Assembly (NCBI RefSeq): GCF_037977235.1
Contig: NZ_CP150276.1
Span: forward strand, 2,542,001-2,606,000
Origin: Paenibacillus sp. FSL K6-0276
GTDB lineage: Bacteria; Bacillota; Bacilli; Paenibacillales; Paenibacillaceae
DNA length: 64,000 nt
Direction of reading: 5' to 3'
Shown here one piece after another: positions 8,985 to 18,669 of this stretch (position 1 is its first letter; each line of letters opens with the position of its first letter). Position numbers and translations under genes: made by a program. The notes beneath the pieces are model-generated. The model was not told the DNA's origin. It did not search any database and was given only the letters and a program-made list of their open reading frames with translations.

Positions 8985-9452
8985 GTGTTACCTGTAACGG
9001 AAGTGAATTTTGTGGTGGTTGATCCGGAGAACGCAGATTTAAGAGAGCTTATTACGTATCTGGATCAGGAACTGAAAGTACGTTATCCGCATGAGACTAT
9101 TTACGTAGTGTCCTATCTTAATGGAAAACCTGTGGGCTGCGGAGGGCTTCGACCATTGGATTACATCGGATCAGAGATTGCTGCGATGGAGTTGAAGCGC
9201 TTTTATGTAGACTCCATTTATCGTAAAATGGGTATAGCTACAAATATGCTGCTCTTCCTTGAAGCGCAGGCAATAGCAGCGGGGTACAGAGAGATCAGAT
9301 TGGAGACCGGAATCAAGCAGCCAGAATCGATTGCGCTTTACGTGAAGCATGGCTACCAACCGATTGATTTGTTTGGACCCTATATAGGTGATCCGGATAG
9401 TCTCTGTTACGGCAAAATATTGGATGTCGGTGCTCTACCGGAATCCTCCTGA
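8985..9452 (+). CDS. GNAT-family N-acetyltransferase
   Basis: The 155-residue protein shows the GNAT fold: a central MELKRFYVDSIYRKMGIA with the acetyl-CoA pyrophosphate-binding loop, followed by LLFLEAQAIAAGY and a C-terminal SIALYVKHGYQPI. It transfers an acetyl group from acetyl-CoA to an unknown amine. The GTG at 8985 has AAGAGGG seven bases upstream; a TTG at 8958 with AGAAGGA is the alternative and would add nine residues. It lies 60 bases before rpiA. Confidence 0.85.
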   Translation: MLPVTEVNFVVVDPENADLRELITYLDQELKVRYPHETIYVVSYLNGKPVGCGGLRPLDYIGSEIAAMELKRFYVDSIYRKMGIATNMLLFLEAQAIAAGYREIRLETGIKQPESIALYVKHGYQPIDLFGPYIGDPDSLCYGKILDVGALPESS

Positions 9453-9512
9453 ATAATGGGTGATTTCAATTTTATTATAGAACTTTATAACGGATAACAT
9501 GGGGGTAATAAA

Positions 9513-10199
9513 ATGAGTATCAATGTTAAACAATTAGCAGCAGAAAAAGCAGTGGAATATGTAGAAGATGGAATGAAGGTAGGTCTGGGTACGGGATCAA
9601 CTGCCTACTGGGCGATCCGTAAGCTTGGAGAACGCGTCAGTGAAGGTTTAAAGATTACCGCGGTAGCTACCTCACGCGCTTCCGAAGAGCAGGCACGAGA
9701 ACTAGGTATTCCACTAGTAGCTTTTGGAGATATTGAAAGTCTGGACCTGACCATTGACGGAGCGGACGAGCTAGACAGCAGTCTGCAGCTAATTAAAGGC
9801 GGCGGCGGTGCTTTGCTTCGTGAGAAGATTGTAGCTAGTAACAGTACACGTATGATTGTGATTGCCGATGAAGGTAAAGTCGTAAGCACATTAGGCAAAT
9901 TTCCGCTGCCGGTGGAAATCGTTCCTTTCGCATGGGAATGGACCGTAGCAGAGCTTGCTAAACTGGGTTGCCAACCTGAATTGCGTCGCAACGGAGATGA
10001 GTTGTACAAGACGGATAATGGTAACTACATCGCGGACTGCCGATTTGAAGCGATAGAATCTGCTCCGAAGCTTGCACTGACCATCCAAAATATCCCAGGT
10101 GCTGTAGATCACGGCCTATTTATTGGAATTGCAGCTATGGCTATCGTTGGTAAAAATGATGGAACTATTGAAATTATAGAAGCTCAGCCGAGTAATTGA
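9513..10199 (+). CDS. rpiA: ribose-5-phosphate isomerase A
   Basis: The 228-residue protein matches RpiA throughout: VGLGTGSTAYWAI (phosphate-binding loop), LTIDGADELD and LIKGGGGALLREK hold the substrate and catalytic residues. It interconverts ribose 5-phosphate and ribulose 5-phosphate in the cytoplasm. A GGGGGTAAT site precedes the ATG. The last codons overlap the TTG start of the VanZ-like gene (TTGA at 10196-10199), so the two are probably translationally coupled. Bacillus subtilis uses RpiB-type enzyme, so an RpiA is a useful difference. Confidence 0.95.
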   Translation: MSINVKQLAAEKAVEYVEDGMKVGLGTGSTAYWAIRKLGERVSEGLKITAVATSRASEEQARELGIPLVAFGDIESLDLTIDGADELDSSLQLIKGGGGALLREKIVASNSTRMIVIADEGKVVSTLGKFPLPVEIVPFAWEWTVAELAKLGCQPELRRNGDELYKTDNGNYIADCRFEAIESAPKLALTIQNIPGAVDHGLFIGIAAMAIVGKNDGTIEIIEAQPSN

Positions 10200-10663
10200 T
10201 TATCCGCAGACTTAGAGAAACTAGCAGTTCACGGCCGCTAAGAGGATTGACACGGGTAGTGCTAACTCTGTATAGTGCTACTGTTATCTATTGGATGTTT
10301 ATCGGATTTGGACGAGAGGCCCACACAGGAGGACCTCTTCAGTACAATCTGGTTCCATTTCGTACGGTGTCACTTTATTTCAACTTGGATAACGGGTTAT
10401 CGCTGATCAATCGGCTAGTAAATCTGCTAGGAAATGTTGTGGTTTTTATTCCATTTGGTTTTCTTTCGCCATTAGTAAAGACACGTCCGATTTCTTCGCT
10501 TAGGATCTCGCTATATGCTGTCCCTTGCATACTGCTATTGGAGTGTTTGCAAATGCTGCTGCATGTGGGAAGCTTCGATATTGATGATTTACTATTAAAC
10601 ATGCTGGGTGTGTGGATTGGCTACGGATTGTTCCGAGTGGTTAGCTTTAGAAGTAACATATAA
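10196..10663 (+). CDS. VanZ-like membrane protein
   Basis: The 155-residue protein contains four membrane segments and the VanZ family pattern: LTLYSATVIYWMFIGFG, then NLLGNVVVFIPFGFLSP, ending with a helix around FDIDDLLLNMLGVWIGY. VanZ-domain proteins are membrane proteins, one of which modulates teicoplanin resistance; most have no assigned role. The start TTG overlaps the rpiA stop codon. No separate ribosome site is convincing, in line with coupled translation. Confidence 0.8.
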   Translation: MIIRRLRETSSSRPLRGLTRVVLTLYSATVIYWMFIGFGREAHTGGPLQYNLVPFRTVSLYFNLDNGLSLINRLVNLLGNVVVFIPFGFLSPLVKTRPISSLRISLYAVPCILLLECLQMLLHVGSFDIDDLLLNMLGVWIGYGLFRVVSFRSNI

Positions 10664-10678
10664 GGAGAAATGTGAAGA

Positions 10679-11119
10679 ATGTTGATTGATCTTAAACCCC
10701 TCATTGGCACACCTGAGGTGAATGAACTGTTGACCTATGCGGTCATTGATGATCCGAATGCCCTACAGCAGACTTCGTCTGAGTATAGCGAACAAGCCGG
10801 GCTTAAGTTATATGGCTGGGAAGAGGAAGAATTACTGCTTGGTCTCGTGGGCTTCGAAGAAACAGAAGATGGCTCTTTGGATATTCGGCATATTGCTGTA
10901 TTGCCAGAGAACAGAGGAAAAGGTTATGCACGTGGGATGATTCTGGAGCTGCTTACTACTCGTCAGCCGCGTTATCTGGTAGCTGAAACTGAGGATGAGA
11001 TCGCTGCAGATTTCTACCGTAGTCTTGGGTTCATGGTGTATAGCCTTGGAGAAAATGCAGCAGGAATTGAAACGCTGAGATGTGTCTATGAAGTAGAAGA
11101 GATCGAGGATGAGGAATAA
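10679..11119 (+). CDS. GNAT-family N-acetyltransferase
   Basis: The 146-residue protein has the GNAT core IRHIAVLPENRGKGYARGM (acetyl-CoA loop RGKGYA) and the late FYRSLGFMVYSLG motif. The acetyl acceptor is unknown. AAGGAG lies 11 bases before the ATG and the gene follows the VanZ-like gene by 15 bases, so it is probably the last cistron of the rpiA unit. A terminator follows. Confidence 0.85.
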   Translation: MLIDLKPLIGTPEVNELLTYAVIDDPNALQQTSSEYSEQAGLKLYGWEEEELLLGLVGFEETEDGSLDIRHIAVLPENRGKGYARGMILELLTTRQPRYLVAETEDEIAADFYRSLGFMVYSLGENAAGIETLRCVYEVEEIEDEE

Positions 11120-11145
11120 AGAGTTTTTAGAAGACATATAATGGC

Positions 11146-11175
11146 AGGTCGAGATGAAATCTCGGCCTTTTTTTT
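11146..11175 (+). terminator. intrinsic terminator
   Basis: A 9-bp stem (AGGTCGAGA/TCTCGGCCT) with a 5-nt loop is followed by eight T. It ends the rpiA-vanZ-GNAT unit. Confidence 0.9.
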
Positions 11176-11212
11176 GTTGGTCGCACTTTTAATTGTTCAG
11201 CAGAATTGAAAG

Positions 11213-11255
11213 TTGACTTTTGATAAAAACGGGATTATAGTTTGATAATGAAACT
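11213..11255 (+). promoter_or_regulatory. sigma-A promoter with MarR-type operator candidate
   Basis: TTGACT (11213-11218), 17 bases, TATAGT (11236-11241). The palindrome AGTTT-7-AAACT (11239-11255) overlaps the -10 and lies just ahead of the MarR gene, where an autoregulatory operator would be expected. The promoter fit is good; the operator role is inference. Confidence 0.55.
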
Positions 11256-11293
11256 GTTCTACAGGTGAACTATATTTTGGGGGGTATGAAGTT

Positions 11294-11746
11294 TTGGATG
11301 ATGATGTGCAACATTGGATTAATCGCTATATGGATGCTTATTTGATTGTGGCTAGACAAGCGGCAGCAAGAATCAAAGATAGTATTGCTGCGGATACAAC
11401 GAATGATCAGTATCAAATTCTTCGTCTGATCAACGCTCAGAATCAATGTACGTCTACATATCTAGCTGAATCTTTTTGTGTTGGTAAAAGTTCCATTACA
11501 GCGATAATCAACAGACTGGTGCAGGCGGGAATCATCGAGCGAACACGTGACGAGAACGACCGACGTCAGGTGTATTTATCGATGACTGAACACGGCAAAA
11601 GAGTTTTTGAAGCAGCAGAGACGCAAGTACATGAAGTAATGTCCCAGTATTTGTTACATTTTGAAGAGAAGGATATTGAGATGTTCGTCATGATGTTAGA
11701 GAAACTGGCGAACTTAATTCAAGATGATGGAGGGAAGAATCAATGA
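11294..11746 (+). CDS. MarR-family transcriptional regulator
   Basis: The 150-residue protein has the winged-helix layout of MarR: LAESFCVGKSSITAIINRL as recognition helix, then ERTRDENDRRQVYLSMT forming the wing, and a C-terminal dimer helix. The start is TTG with GGGGGG nine bases upstream. It overlaps the next gene by ATGA, so the regulator and the MMPL exporter form one operon. By analogy it represses that operon until a toxic ligand binds. Confidence 0.9.
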   Translation: MDDDVQHWINRYMDAYLIVARQAAARIKDSIAADTTNDQYQILRLINAQNQCTSTYLAESFCVGKSSITAIINRLVQAGIIERTRDENDRRQVYLSMTEHGKRVFEAAETQVHEVMSQYLLHFEEKDIEMFVMMLEKLANLIQDDGGKNQ

Positions 11747-14700
11747 AGACAATTCTAAAAGCAAGATGGGCGGTCATCGCAATCTGGCTCGCTGTAGCGG
11801 TAGTGTTAGTTATGACGGCCCCATCGTTCTCTGATCTTGTCCGTGAGAAGGGGCAGGTTACTGTTCCAAATGGATACCCTTCATCAAGAGCAGCACAAAT
11901 CATGAAGGAAGCGGCAAATGACAAGGGTGGAGAATCACTCCATCAAGTAGCTCTTGTATTCAATAACCCAAAGGGAATAGGAGCCGAAGAAACAGCAAGT
12001 ATTCAGCAGGGCGTTGAGAAGCTAGCTGCAAATAAGGAGGCTCTCCAGTTAGATTCCATAACCGATCCTTTTTCACAAAGCGAGCTTAAGGATACGCTGA
12101 TTGCCAAAGATGGCAAGACCATTATGGTGGCGTTGTCCGTAAAAGGTGAAGGAGAGGCTGTTACTGCACTGCCAGATAAAGTGGATGAGTTGCTCTCTGG
12201 TGTTAAAGCAGATCATTATTTGACCAGTGAAGGTCTGATTACAGAGGATATGATCGCAAGCTCAGAAGCAGGGCTAAAGAAGTCGGAGTATATTACAGTT
12301 GTCTTTATTCTACTGATTCTATTCGTCGTGTTTCGTTCATTCGTAGCGCCTTTTGTACCGCTGCTGACAGTAGGTCTCAGCTATATTGTATCCCAATCTG
12401 TCGTGGCGTTTTTGGTGGATCGTTATGATTTTCCTTTATCTACATTTACTCAAATCTTTATGGTTGCGGTCATGTTCGGGATCGGTACGGATTATTGTAT
12501 TCTGCTGATCAGCCGTTTTAAGGAAGAAATGATGACCGCAGAAGATACCAAAAGTGCTATCATTGCAACTTATCGAAAAGCTGGAGGAACGGTGTTCTAT
12601 TCTGGCTTAGCGGTGTTCGTAGGTTTTGTAGCGATTGGATTTTCGAAATTTATCCTTTATCGTTCAGCAGTAGCTGTTGCAGTTGGAATTGCGGTTATGT
12701 TACTGGCACTTGTGACGATTGTTCCTTTCTTTATGGCTGTTCTTGGTAAAAAGCTATTCTGGCCTTCCCGTGGCAAGCTGGAGCATAGTGAGAGCCGTAT
12801 TTGGGGATGGGCAGGTTCTTTTTCTTTAAAAAGACCGTGGGCCGCTCTTCTAATTGTTGCAGTAATCGTATCTCCATTCCTAGTCACCTATAGCGGTAAG
12901 CTGTCCTTTAACAGTTTGGAGGAAATTGGTTCGGAATATGCTTCGGTAAAAGGTTTTAATATCATTTCGGAGAGCTTCGGACCAGGTGAATCGATGCCTG
13001 GCAAGATCGTAATCAAGAATGATGATCGCATGGACAATTCTGAATATCTGGGACTTGCGGAGAAAATCAGCCGCGAGCTGGAAAAAGTGGATAGCGTAAA
13101 ATCTGTTCGTAGCATGTCACGTCCAACAGGTGAACTGATTAGTGATTTCTTGATTCCAAATCAGGTTGGTACACTTTCTGATGGACTGGATCAGAGTAAC
13201 GAAGGACTGACCAAGATCCAAACCGGATTGTCTGAAGCAAGTAAACAGCTTAGCGATAATGCTCCTAAACTTACAGAAGCTGTTGCCGGGAGTGCTAAAC
13301 TGACAGAGGGCACAGCAGATCTTAAAGACGGAATCGTTGCTTTAGGCGCTGGGCTCACCCGTATTGAGAGCGGGATAAAGAGTGGCTCATCGGGTGCTGG
13401 AGAGATCAAAGCCGGTCTTCAGCAGGCAGCAACAAGTGCTAAACAGTTAGCAGATGCTAATGCGAAGTTACTTGAGGGCTATAAAAAAATCGGTGGCGGC
13501 TTAACCCAGCTGGATGAAGGACTCGGGCAGCTTCCGAAGCAGCTACAAGGTGTTGCAGAGGCATTAAAAGGACTGGACGGTTCCTTCACCGGCCTAGAGA
13601 GCAGTTATCCGGAAATTGTTCAGGATGTAAATTATTTGACGATCAAAGGTACAGTAGCACAAAGTGGTACGGGTGTAGCGCAGCTAGCAGCTGGTCTTGG
13701 TCAGGTTTCAGAACAGCTTAAAGGTGCAGCTTCTGGCTTAAATGAGGCGAATGCCGGTTATGCCAAAGCTGCGGCTGGGCAAACTGCGCTCGCGCAAGGT
13801 TTAGCTAAACTTGTAGCTGGAATCGGTCAACTGCAATCTGGACTCGATCAGGCGGCAGCAGGTCAAGGGCAGATCGTAGATAAGATTCCATCTATCACAA
13901 GTGGCCTTGATCAATTGCAAGGCGGACAGAAGCAGCTCGCGGATGGCTTTGGTGAATTGACAGGGCAGATTGGAGCCTTAACCACTGGACTAAGCGATAG
14001 TGCTGATGGATTGAAGAAAATTACAAGCGGTCTGGGCTCGGCACAAGAATACTTGAATCAGATTCAAGCGGCTAAGGATGATGAGCTGAGCGGATTCTTC
14101 GTACCAGCTGAGGCACTTAAAGCTGAAGGCATAGGGCAGGTATTTGATACGTACTTGTCTGCTGACCGTAAGGTGATGACATTGGACGTGGTATTCACCG
14201 AGAATCCTTACAGCTCAGAGGCTATAGACAGTGTGGGTGATATTCAAGCAGCAGTAGATCGTGCGGTTAAAGGTACGAAGCTTGAAAATGCTGAAACGGC
14301 TATTAGCGGGGTTACAAGCAGCCAAAGCGATTTGCGGAACATTTCCAATGAAGACTATACGCGTACAGTTATCTTGATGCTGAGCGGTATTTTCATCATA
14401 TTAGTGTTGCTGCTTCGTTCAATCGTAATGCCGATTTACCTTATTATTTCACTTTTGATCACTTACTTTTCAGCGTTGGGCGTTACAGAGGCTATATTCG
14501 TTAACCTTCTGCACTTTGAAGGGATTACCTGGACGACGCCATTCTTTAGTTTTGTTATGCTGATCGCGCTGGGTGTGGATTATAGCATTTTCTTAATGGC
14601 CCGGTTTAACGAATATAAAACTTGGGATGTAAGAGAAGCGATTCTGCACGCTATGCGCAATATGGGTTCAGTTATCCTTTCGGCTGTAATTATTCTAGGC

Positions 14701-14904
14701 GGTACCTTCGCTTCGATGTATCCTTCAGGGGTATTGTCGATGATGCAGATTGCTACAGTGGTGCTCGTAGGATTGGCCTTGTATGCTCTAATATTCCTGC
14801 CGTTCTTTGTCCCTGTTATGGTACGGATCTTTGGCAGAGGAAATTGGTGGCCATTTTCAGTTAAACAGAGCGGAGAAGCTAACAAACAGAATTTAAATAT
14901 GTAA
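11743..14904 (+). CDS. MMPL/RND-type membrane transporter (YdfJ-like)
   Basis: The 1053-residue protein has the duplicated MMPL layout: one N-terminal helix, an outer domain, five or six helices with GIGTDYCILLISRF, a second outer domain, and a final helix set with ALGVDYSIFLMARF. The second outer domain (about residues 478-772) is unusual: it is built from many short units such as LAAGLGQVSEQL and LTTGLSDSADGL, predicted to be a long helical or coiled structure. MMPL proteins use the proton gradient to export lipids or drugs. ATGA overlap with marR indicates co-transcription and probable control by that regulator. Confidence 0.92.
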   Translation: MKTILKARWAVIAIWLAVAVVLVMTAPSFSDLVREKGQVTVPNGYPSSRAAQIMKEAANDKGGESLHQVALVFNNPKGIGAEETASIQQGVEKLAANKEALQLDSITDPFSQSELKDTLIAKDGKTIMVALSVKGEGEAVTALPDKVDELLSGVKADHYLTSEGLITEDMIASSEAGLKKSEYITVVFILLILFVVFRSFVAPFVPLLTVGLSYIVSQSVVAFLVDRYDFPLSTFTQIFMVAVMFGIGTDYCILLISRFKEEMMTAEDTKSAIIATYRKAGGTVFYSGLAVFVGFVAIGFSKFILYRSAVAVAVGIAVMLLALVTIVPFFMAVLGKKLFWPSRGKLEHSESRIWGWAGSFSLKRPWAALLIVAVIVSPFLVTYSGKLSFNSLEEIGSEYASVKGFNIISESFGPGESMPGKIVIKNDDRMDNSEYLGLAEKISRELEKVDSVKSVRSMSRPTGELISDFLIPNQVGTLSDGLDQSNEGLTKIQTGLSEASKQLSDNAPKLTEAVAGSAKLTEGTADLKDGIVALGAGLTRIESGIKSGSSGAGEIKAGLQQAATSAKQLADANAKLLEGYKKIGGGLTQLDEGLGQLPKQLQGVAEALKGLDGSFTGLESSYPEIVQDVNYLTIKGTVAQSGTGVAQLAAGLGQVSEQLKGAASGLNEANAGYAKAAAGQTALAQGLAKLVAGIGQLQSGLDQAAAGQGQIVDKIPSITSGLDQLQGGQKQLADGFGELTGQIGALTTGLSDSADGLKKITSGLGSAQEYLNQIQAAKDDELSGFFVPAEALKAEGIGQVFDTYLSADRKVMTLDVVFTENPYSSEAIDSVGDIQAAVDRAVKGTKLENAETAISGVTSSQSDLRNISNEDYTRTVILMLSGIFIILVLLLRSIVMPIYLIISLLITYFSALGVTEAIFVNLLHFEGITWTTPFFSFVMLIALGVDYSIFLMARFNEYKTWDVREAILHAMRNMGSVILSAVIILGGTFASMYPSGVLSMMQIATVVLVGLALYALIFLPFFVPVMVRIFGRGNWWPFSVKQSGEANKQNLNM

Positions 14905-14945
14905 TCTTTTGTGAGACGGGATCAAAATACTTAGCAAGTTTATGC

Positions 14946-14983
14946 AGCCAGTTGCCGGAAATCTATCGGTGACTGGTTTTTTC
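14946..14983 (+). terminator. intrinsic terminator
   Basis: CCAGT/ACTGG outer stem with further imperfect pairing and a following T run, located about 40 bases behind the MMPL gene. Confidence 0.75.
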
Positions 14984-15110
14984 TGCTTAGTGGAATAGGT
15001 CCTTTATCCATTTTCCACTGGTTCTTTAGGTTCTTGTTATAGTATTTTTTGAAATTTATAATAACTTTGAATTCGTTTTCAAAGCAACCAAATTACAACT
15101 AGAAAGCGAG

Positions 15111-16520
15111 ATGACGAATGATGAAAGTAAGCATGAAGAACAGCATTATCGTAAAGAGGTTGCTCCATTTGTTATTACGGCGGGTGTTATTGCCGGTGTA
15201 GGACTTATCGATACTGATAAAGCATAAGGTCACGGTTATGTATCCGAACCAGCAAGTCGTGTGAAACTTGGTGTAGCGAACAATGTGGGTTCTGTTCAAT
15301 ATGAGCCACAGTGTCTAGAAGCACCAAAGGGCTTCCCATTGGTGGGGCCTGCTGACGAGAAGATTGCATCAGCGGGTGGCATGTTCGGAGGAATTCTAGA
15401 TCAACAATCAAGTGATCGCTGGATTAAGCATGATATGGTTGACGGTGTAAATGACATCATTTGGTATCATACAGCACCACATAGAACAACAAAATGGCAT
15501 TACTATATCACGAAAAAAGGATGGAACCCTAATGCACCAATTAAACGTTCTGATTTAGAGCTTATTGGAACTTTTGAGAATGGCGGTAAATAGCCTGAGC
15601 GTTCTGTGACACATAAAGTGAATGTCCCAACAGACCGCAGCGGATACCATGTTATTTTGGCGGTGTGGGATATTGATGATACGGCGAATGCTTTCTACCA
15701 AGTGATTGACGTGAATCTAAAGAACGGTGATTCAGGATCTGGGGTACAACCAGACACAGAGAAGCCGTCAACTGTAGCAGGGTTACATACGATGAGTGCA
15801 GAATCGAGCAGTGTAGATCTTATGTGGAATGCTGCGACAGATAACGTAGGCGTAGATCATTACATGATTTACCGCGGTGATAGTGTCGGTATAGCAAAAC
15901 AAATCGGAACATCCTCAACAACGAGCTTTAAAGACATAACTGTAGAACCAGGTAAAATCTATACATCTTATATCGTTGCGGTGGATCGTGCAGGAAACAC
16001 GACCAATTCAAGTAATATTATCGTTGTTAATACTCCAACCTCGGAAGAGGTAATACCTCCAGTGGACATACCAGATACAGTGAAACCTTCGATGGTTGAT
16101 GCGTTGCATACCATGTCGGTAAAACACAATAGTGTAAATTTAATGTGGAACGCCTCCCAAGATATTGTAGGTGTAGATCATTATGTTGTGTATCGAGATG
16201 GAGTTGAATTGACCCAAGCCAATGGAACTTCCTTTACGGATTTAACGGTTCAAGCTTCCACAACGTACATTTATCATGTGAGAGCTGTAGACGATGCTGG
16301 TAATGTTTCAGATAAGAGCTCTTCGTTTACAGTTATAACGCTTGTGAAACCCGTATTACCAGAAGTAGCAGCTTGGAATGCAACCGGTTTGTACATTGTA
16401 GGAACAAAAGTTGAATACAAGGGTAACCTTTATGAAGCGCGAGTGACATTTAGAAGTTATGGTGATACCAATTGGAATCCTGAGCCGGCATTATCACTGT
16501 GGAAACCAGTAACGAACTAA
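15111..16520 (+). pseudogene. chitin-active lytic polysaccharide monooxygenase (AA10) with two FnIII and a CBM5/12 domain, inactivated
   Basis: The coding order is signal peptide, AA10 domain starting at the conserved copper-binding histidine in HGYVSEPASRVKL (near 15231), two fibronectin type III modules (near 15760 and 16070) and a chitin-binding CBM5/12-like end ([19 protein letters not shown]). Three lesions are visible. The signal peptide is split between two frames (MKVSMKN in one, HYRKEVAPFVITAGV in the other). A TAA interrupts just before the mature histidine (15225-15227). A TAG stands at 15591-15593, where the same frame continues as [18 protein letters not shown], so CAG or AAG to TAG is likely. 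An intact enzyme would cleave chitin oxidatively outside the cell. The composite transposon begins 34 bases behind it. Confidence 0.88.
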
Positions 16521-16547
16521 TAACATCGTTCACCCTCTAATTTCAAG

Positions 16548-16554
16548 TTAATTA
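16548..16554. repeat. left target-site duplication TTAATTA
   Basis: The heptamer directly outside the left IS end is identical to 27236-27242 outside the right end of the second IS copy. Confidence 0.65.
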
Positions 16555-16567
16555 CTCAACTTTCGCA
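16555..16567. repeat. terminal inverted repeat, outer left end
   Basis: CTCAACTTTCGCA. Its exact reverse complement occurs at 17966-17978 and 27223-27235. Confidence 0.9.
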
Positions 16568-17838
16568 GCCGAGATCATAGAATAAACCCTTAATATAAAA
16601 GGGCAAACCCGAGATCCATTCGTGGAGTTGACAAAATACAGAAGAATTTTCTCTTTTCGTCTTTGATTGGGTTAATCGCAAAAATAGCAACATCAGTTTC
16701 TGTAATGCAGTTTGGTAGTCCAAGTCTCTGACTTCATCGGCAAATAAGAAGAATAGACCACCCAGCGATTTGGCATCATTCTCCTGCCGACGCTCAAATT
16801 CCATCAGCAAGTACCGACTGAATACTACCGTTGTATGACTGATCAGCATGTCAAATGAACGACCTTGGAATTCAGTGCCAAGCTTCAGATAGCTCTTCGT
16901 AAATTTGAAGAATGTTTCGATGCTCCACCTCATGCCGTAAACTCGAACGATTTCGGCTGCGGTCACCGTTAGGTCAGTGCTAAGAATCGCTAGCCATTCC
17001 CGACGTTTATTACGATTTTGAACGAACACCAACTTAACGGGTAACCCGCATGCGGTCTTGACGATAGCCGATCCGAGAATTTCATTGGTCTTGTTTTTTG
17101 GAAGTGTATCATAAAGTTCTTTTAGAGTTATGAGCTTGCCATCCAAATGGTAGCGCTGCTTCATTTCTTTGACCATACCAATAACCGGAAGTCCCATTGC
17201 ATTCAACTGACGAAGCAAAGGTGCTTGTGTAAACCAGCTGTCCATGAGTACATAATCTGCGGTAAACCCAGCAGACAGTGCACGTTTCATTAAATCTACG
17301 ACGGTATCAGGTTTGCGGGTAAGGGACTCTAAGCGACGCTTATAACCATGGCTTCGCTTGGACAGGCCCTCCTTCATTTCACAAATCCGGTTCGTCCTTT
17401 TGGCTGAAGAAAGCATCACAAAGTCAATCGGTGCAAAGTTAAATCCATCTGACCATCCAAGCGTCAGCATGGTAAATCCTTTCATAAAACGACCTGTCGT
17501 ATGGTCGAATACACGACAAAGTGCTCAACGATTTTCAAAGCAAAGCTATGGAGGAACTTTCTCCAAGCAAATGCCGCTTGATTTAGAAAACGATAGATAA
17601 CATCTTTCCTAGGTAGAGACTCACCGCGCTCGCTCTCCAAGAGACGAAACCAATTTCGACCTTCAAACACGAGAAAGAACAAGATTTGAAACACAGCCAA
17701 ACTAGAGAGACCGAACGACTTGGTAATTCCAGCATTCCTTAATAGTTGGCCGATTTGTAAGGTTGAAAACAAGATGGAAAAGCGTTTTTTTGCCTGTTCA
17801 GACAAGAGTTTTTGGTGTAACATAGGGTTTACCAACAC
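16556..17838 (-). pseudogene. IS4-family transposase, frameshifted
   Basis: Two frames together give the transposase: an N-terminal part (17838 down to about 17510) and a C-terminal part (from about 17500 to 16556). The second catalytic Asp is in YVLMDSWFT and the YREK motif is perfect (Y-2-R-3-E-6-K in YGMRWSIETFFKFTK). The first catalytic Asp, which relatives carry in a VDDS-type motif just before RVFDHTTGRF, is absent. Compared with copy 2, 25 bases are also missing around 17514, shifting the frame. The protein cannot be active. Confidence 0.85.
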
Positions 17839-17995
17839 CTTTCTTAGTTTGCATGGTTGCTCGATACTTCCATGATACCAAACAAGTTGGGTGTTTTTTT
17901 GTCAAGTGTAAATGTTTTTCTCCTTAGATTCCTACAGCAGCAAACGTTTAGACTGATTTATTAAGTGCGAAAGTTGAGTGAGTTATTTAGCTGCG

Positions 17996-18430
17996 GGGGA
18001 TCCAGATAAGTATGTCATTCAAATAGCGATTCAAATAAGCCACTTAAACGGGGATAATAAAAGCCTGAACTCATGGTAGTAGATGTCCCAAAGTTAAGTT
18101 TGAAACGTGAGGATCGATATCATTAATATTTGTTTCTGGAAAAAAATCCAACACTTTAAAGTCGAGGCTAGATAATACTCCTTTATCAAGTGCAATACCG
18201 ATCAGTGCTGATAGGATGCTTTTATTGACCGACATAACCGAAGCTGCATCATCCGGACCAATACTCCGATAATAACGCTCGTACACAATGGAACCTTTTC
18301 TCACGATCAGCATGCTCAAGAAATTTGGATATTTCGTGAATATCTCGCGATCTGCAAGTTCCAACATCGAAGCATCCATCGACCCTTTCATGTGGAATTA
18401 CGGTAGTCCAAATCTAGAACGAATTATCAT
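17996..18430 (-). pseudogene. serine hydrolase (beta-lactamase/penicillin-binding class C type), decayed fragment
   Basis: Fragments in different frames read MLELADREIFTKYPN, LIVRKGSIVYERYY, then the catalytic S-x-x-K region SVNKSILSALIGIAL and LTLGHLL followed, one frame over, by MSSGFYYP. A frameshift lies near 18390 (after PHE) and a one-base loss near 18070 (CTACTACC where CTACTAACC is expected). The 3' part is missing and copy 1 of the IS stands at the break. The original ATG (18430) overlapped the stop of the upstream UvrA-like gene as TAATG, so the two were once translationally coupled. Confidence 0.75.
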
Positions 18431-18665
18431 TAGTTCCTTCCTCCTCTGAAGTATGGACCGATAATGGAGGTCAGTAGTTGCGAAAGTGTTTCAGGTGAAC
18501 CTTCTGCAATTACCAATCTGCCTTCATCTTCGCCACCAGGTCCCAACTCAATAAGCCAATCGCATTTCATCAAAACCGACAAATCGTGTTCAACGACTAG
18601 TACCGTATTCCCCCGATTAATCAGGTTCCGCAATACTTCCATAAGACGTCCCACATCCGAATTGC
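18430..18665 (-). pseudogene. UvrA-like ABC protein, C-terminal fragment
   Basis: The readable part, SDVGRLMEVLRNLINRG, NTVLVVEHDLSVL, DWLIELGPGGEDEGRL, IAEGSPETLSQ, is the C-terminal ABC segment of a UvrA-type protein (H-loop in VEHD). The homology stops abruptly near 18665, where an oppositely oriented chemotaxis fragment begins, so at least 80 percent of the gene is missing. Such shorter UvrA paralogs accompany drug-resistance or DNA-repair functions. The function here is lost. Confidence 0.75.
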
Positions 18666-18669
18666 AACG

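Larger units (their letters stand above)
16555..17978 (-). mobile_element. IS4-family insertion sequence, copy 1 (full length, defective)
   Basis: A 1424-bp element with perfect 13-bp terminal inverted repeats (16555-16567 and 17966-17978) carries one transposase gene on the minus strand, broken by a net 25-base deletion near 17514 relative to copy 2. Outside the lesions the copies are nearly identical, so the duplication is recent. Confidence 0.88.

Noticed and set aside
15225..15593. Programmed stop-codon read-through in the LPMO gene
   Set aside because: There are two different stops plus a frameshift in the signal peptide, and no stem-loop or recoding context, so decay is simpler.
16555..17978. 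Copy 1 of the IS as an independent insertion with its own target duplication
   Set aside because: The bases outside its two ends (TTAATTA and TGAGTTA) do not match, whereas the left flank matches the right flank of copy 2.
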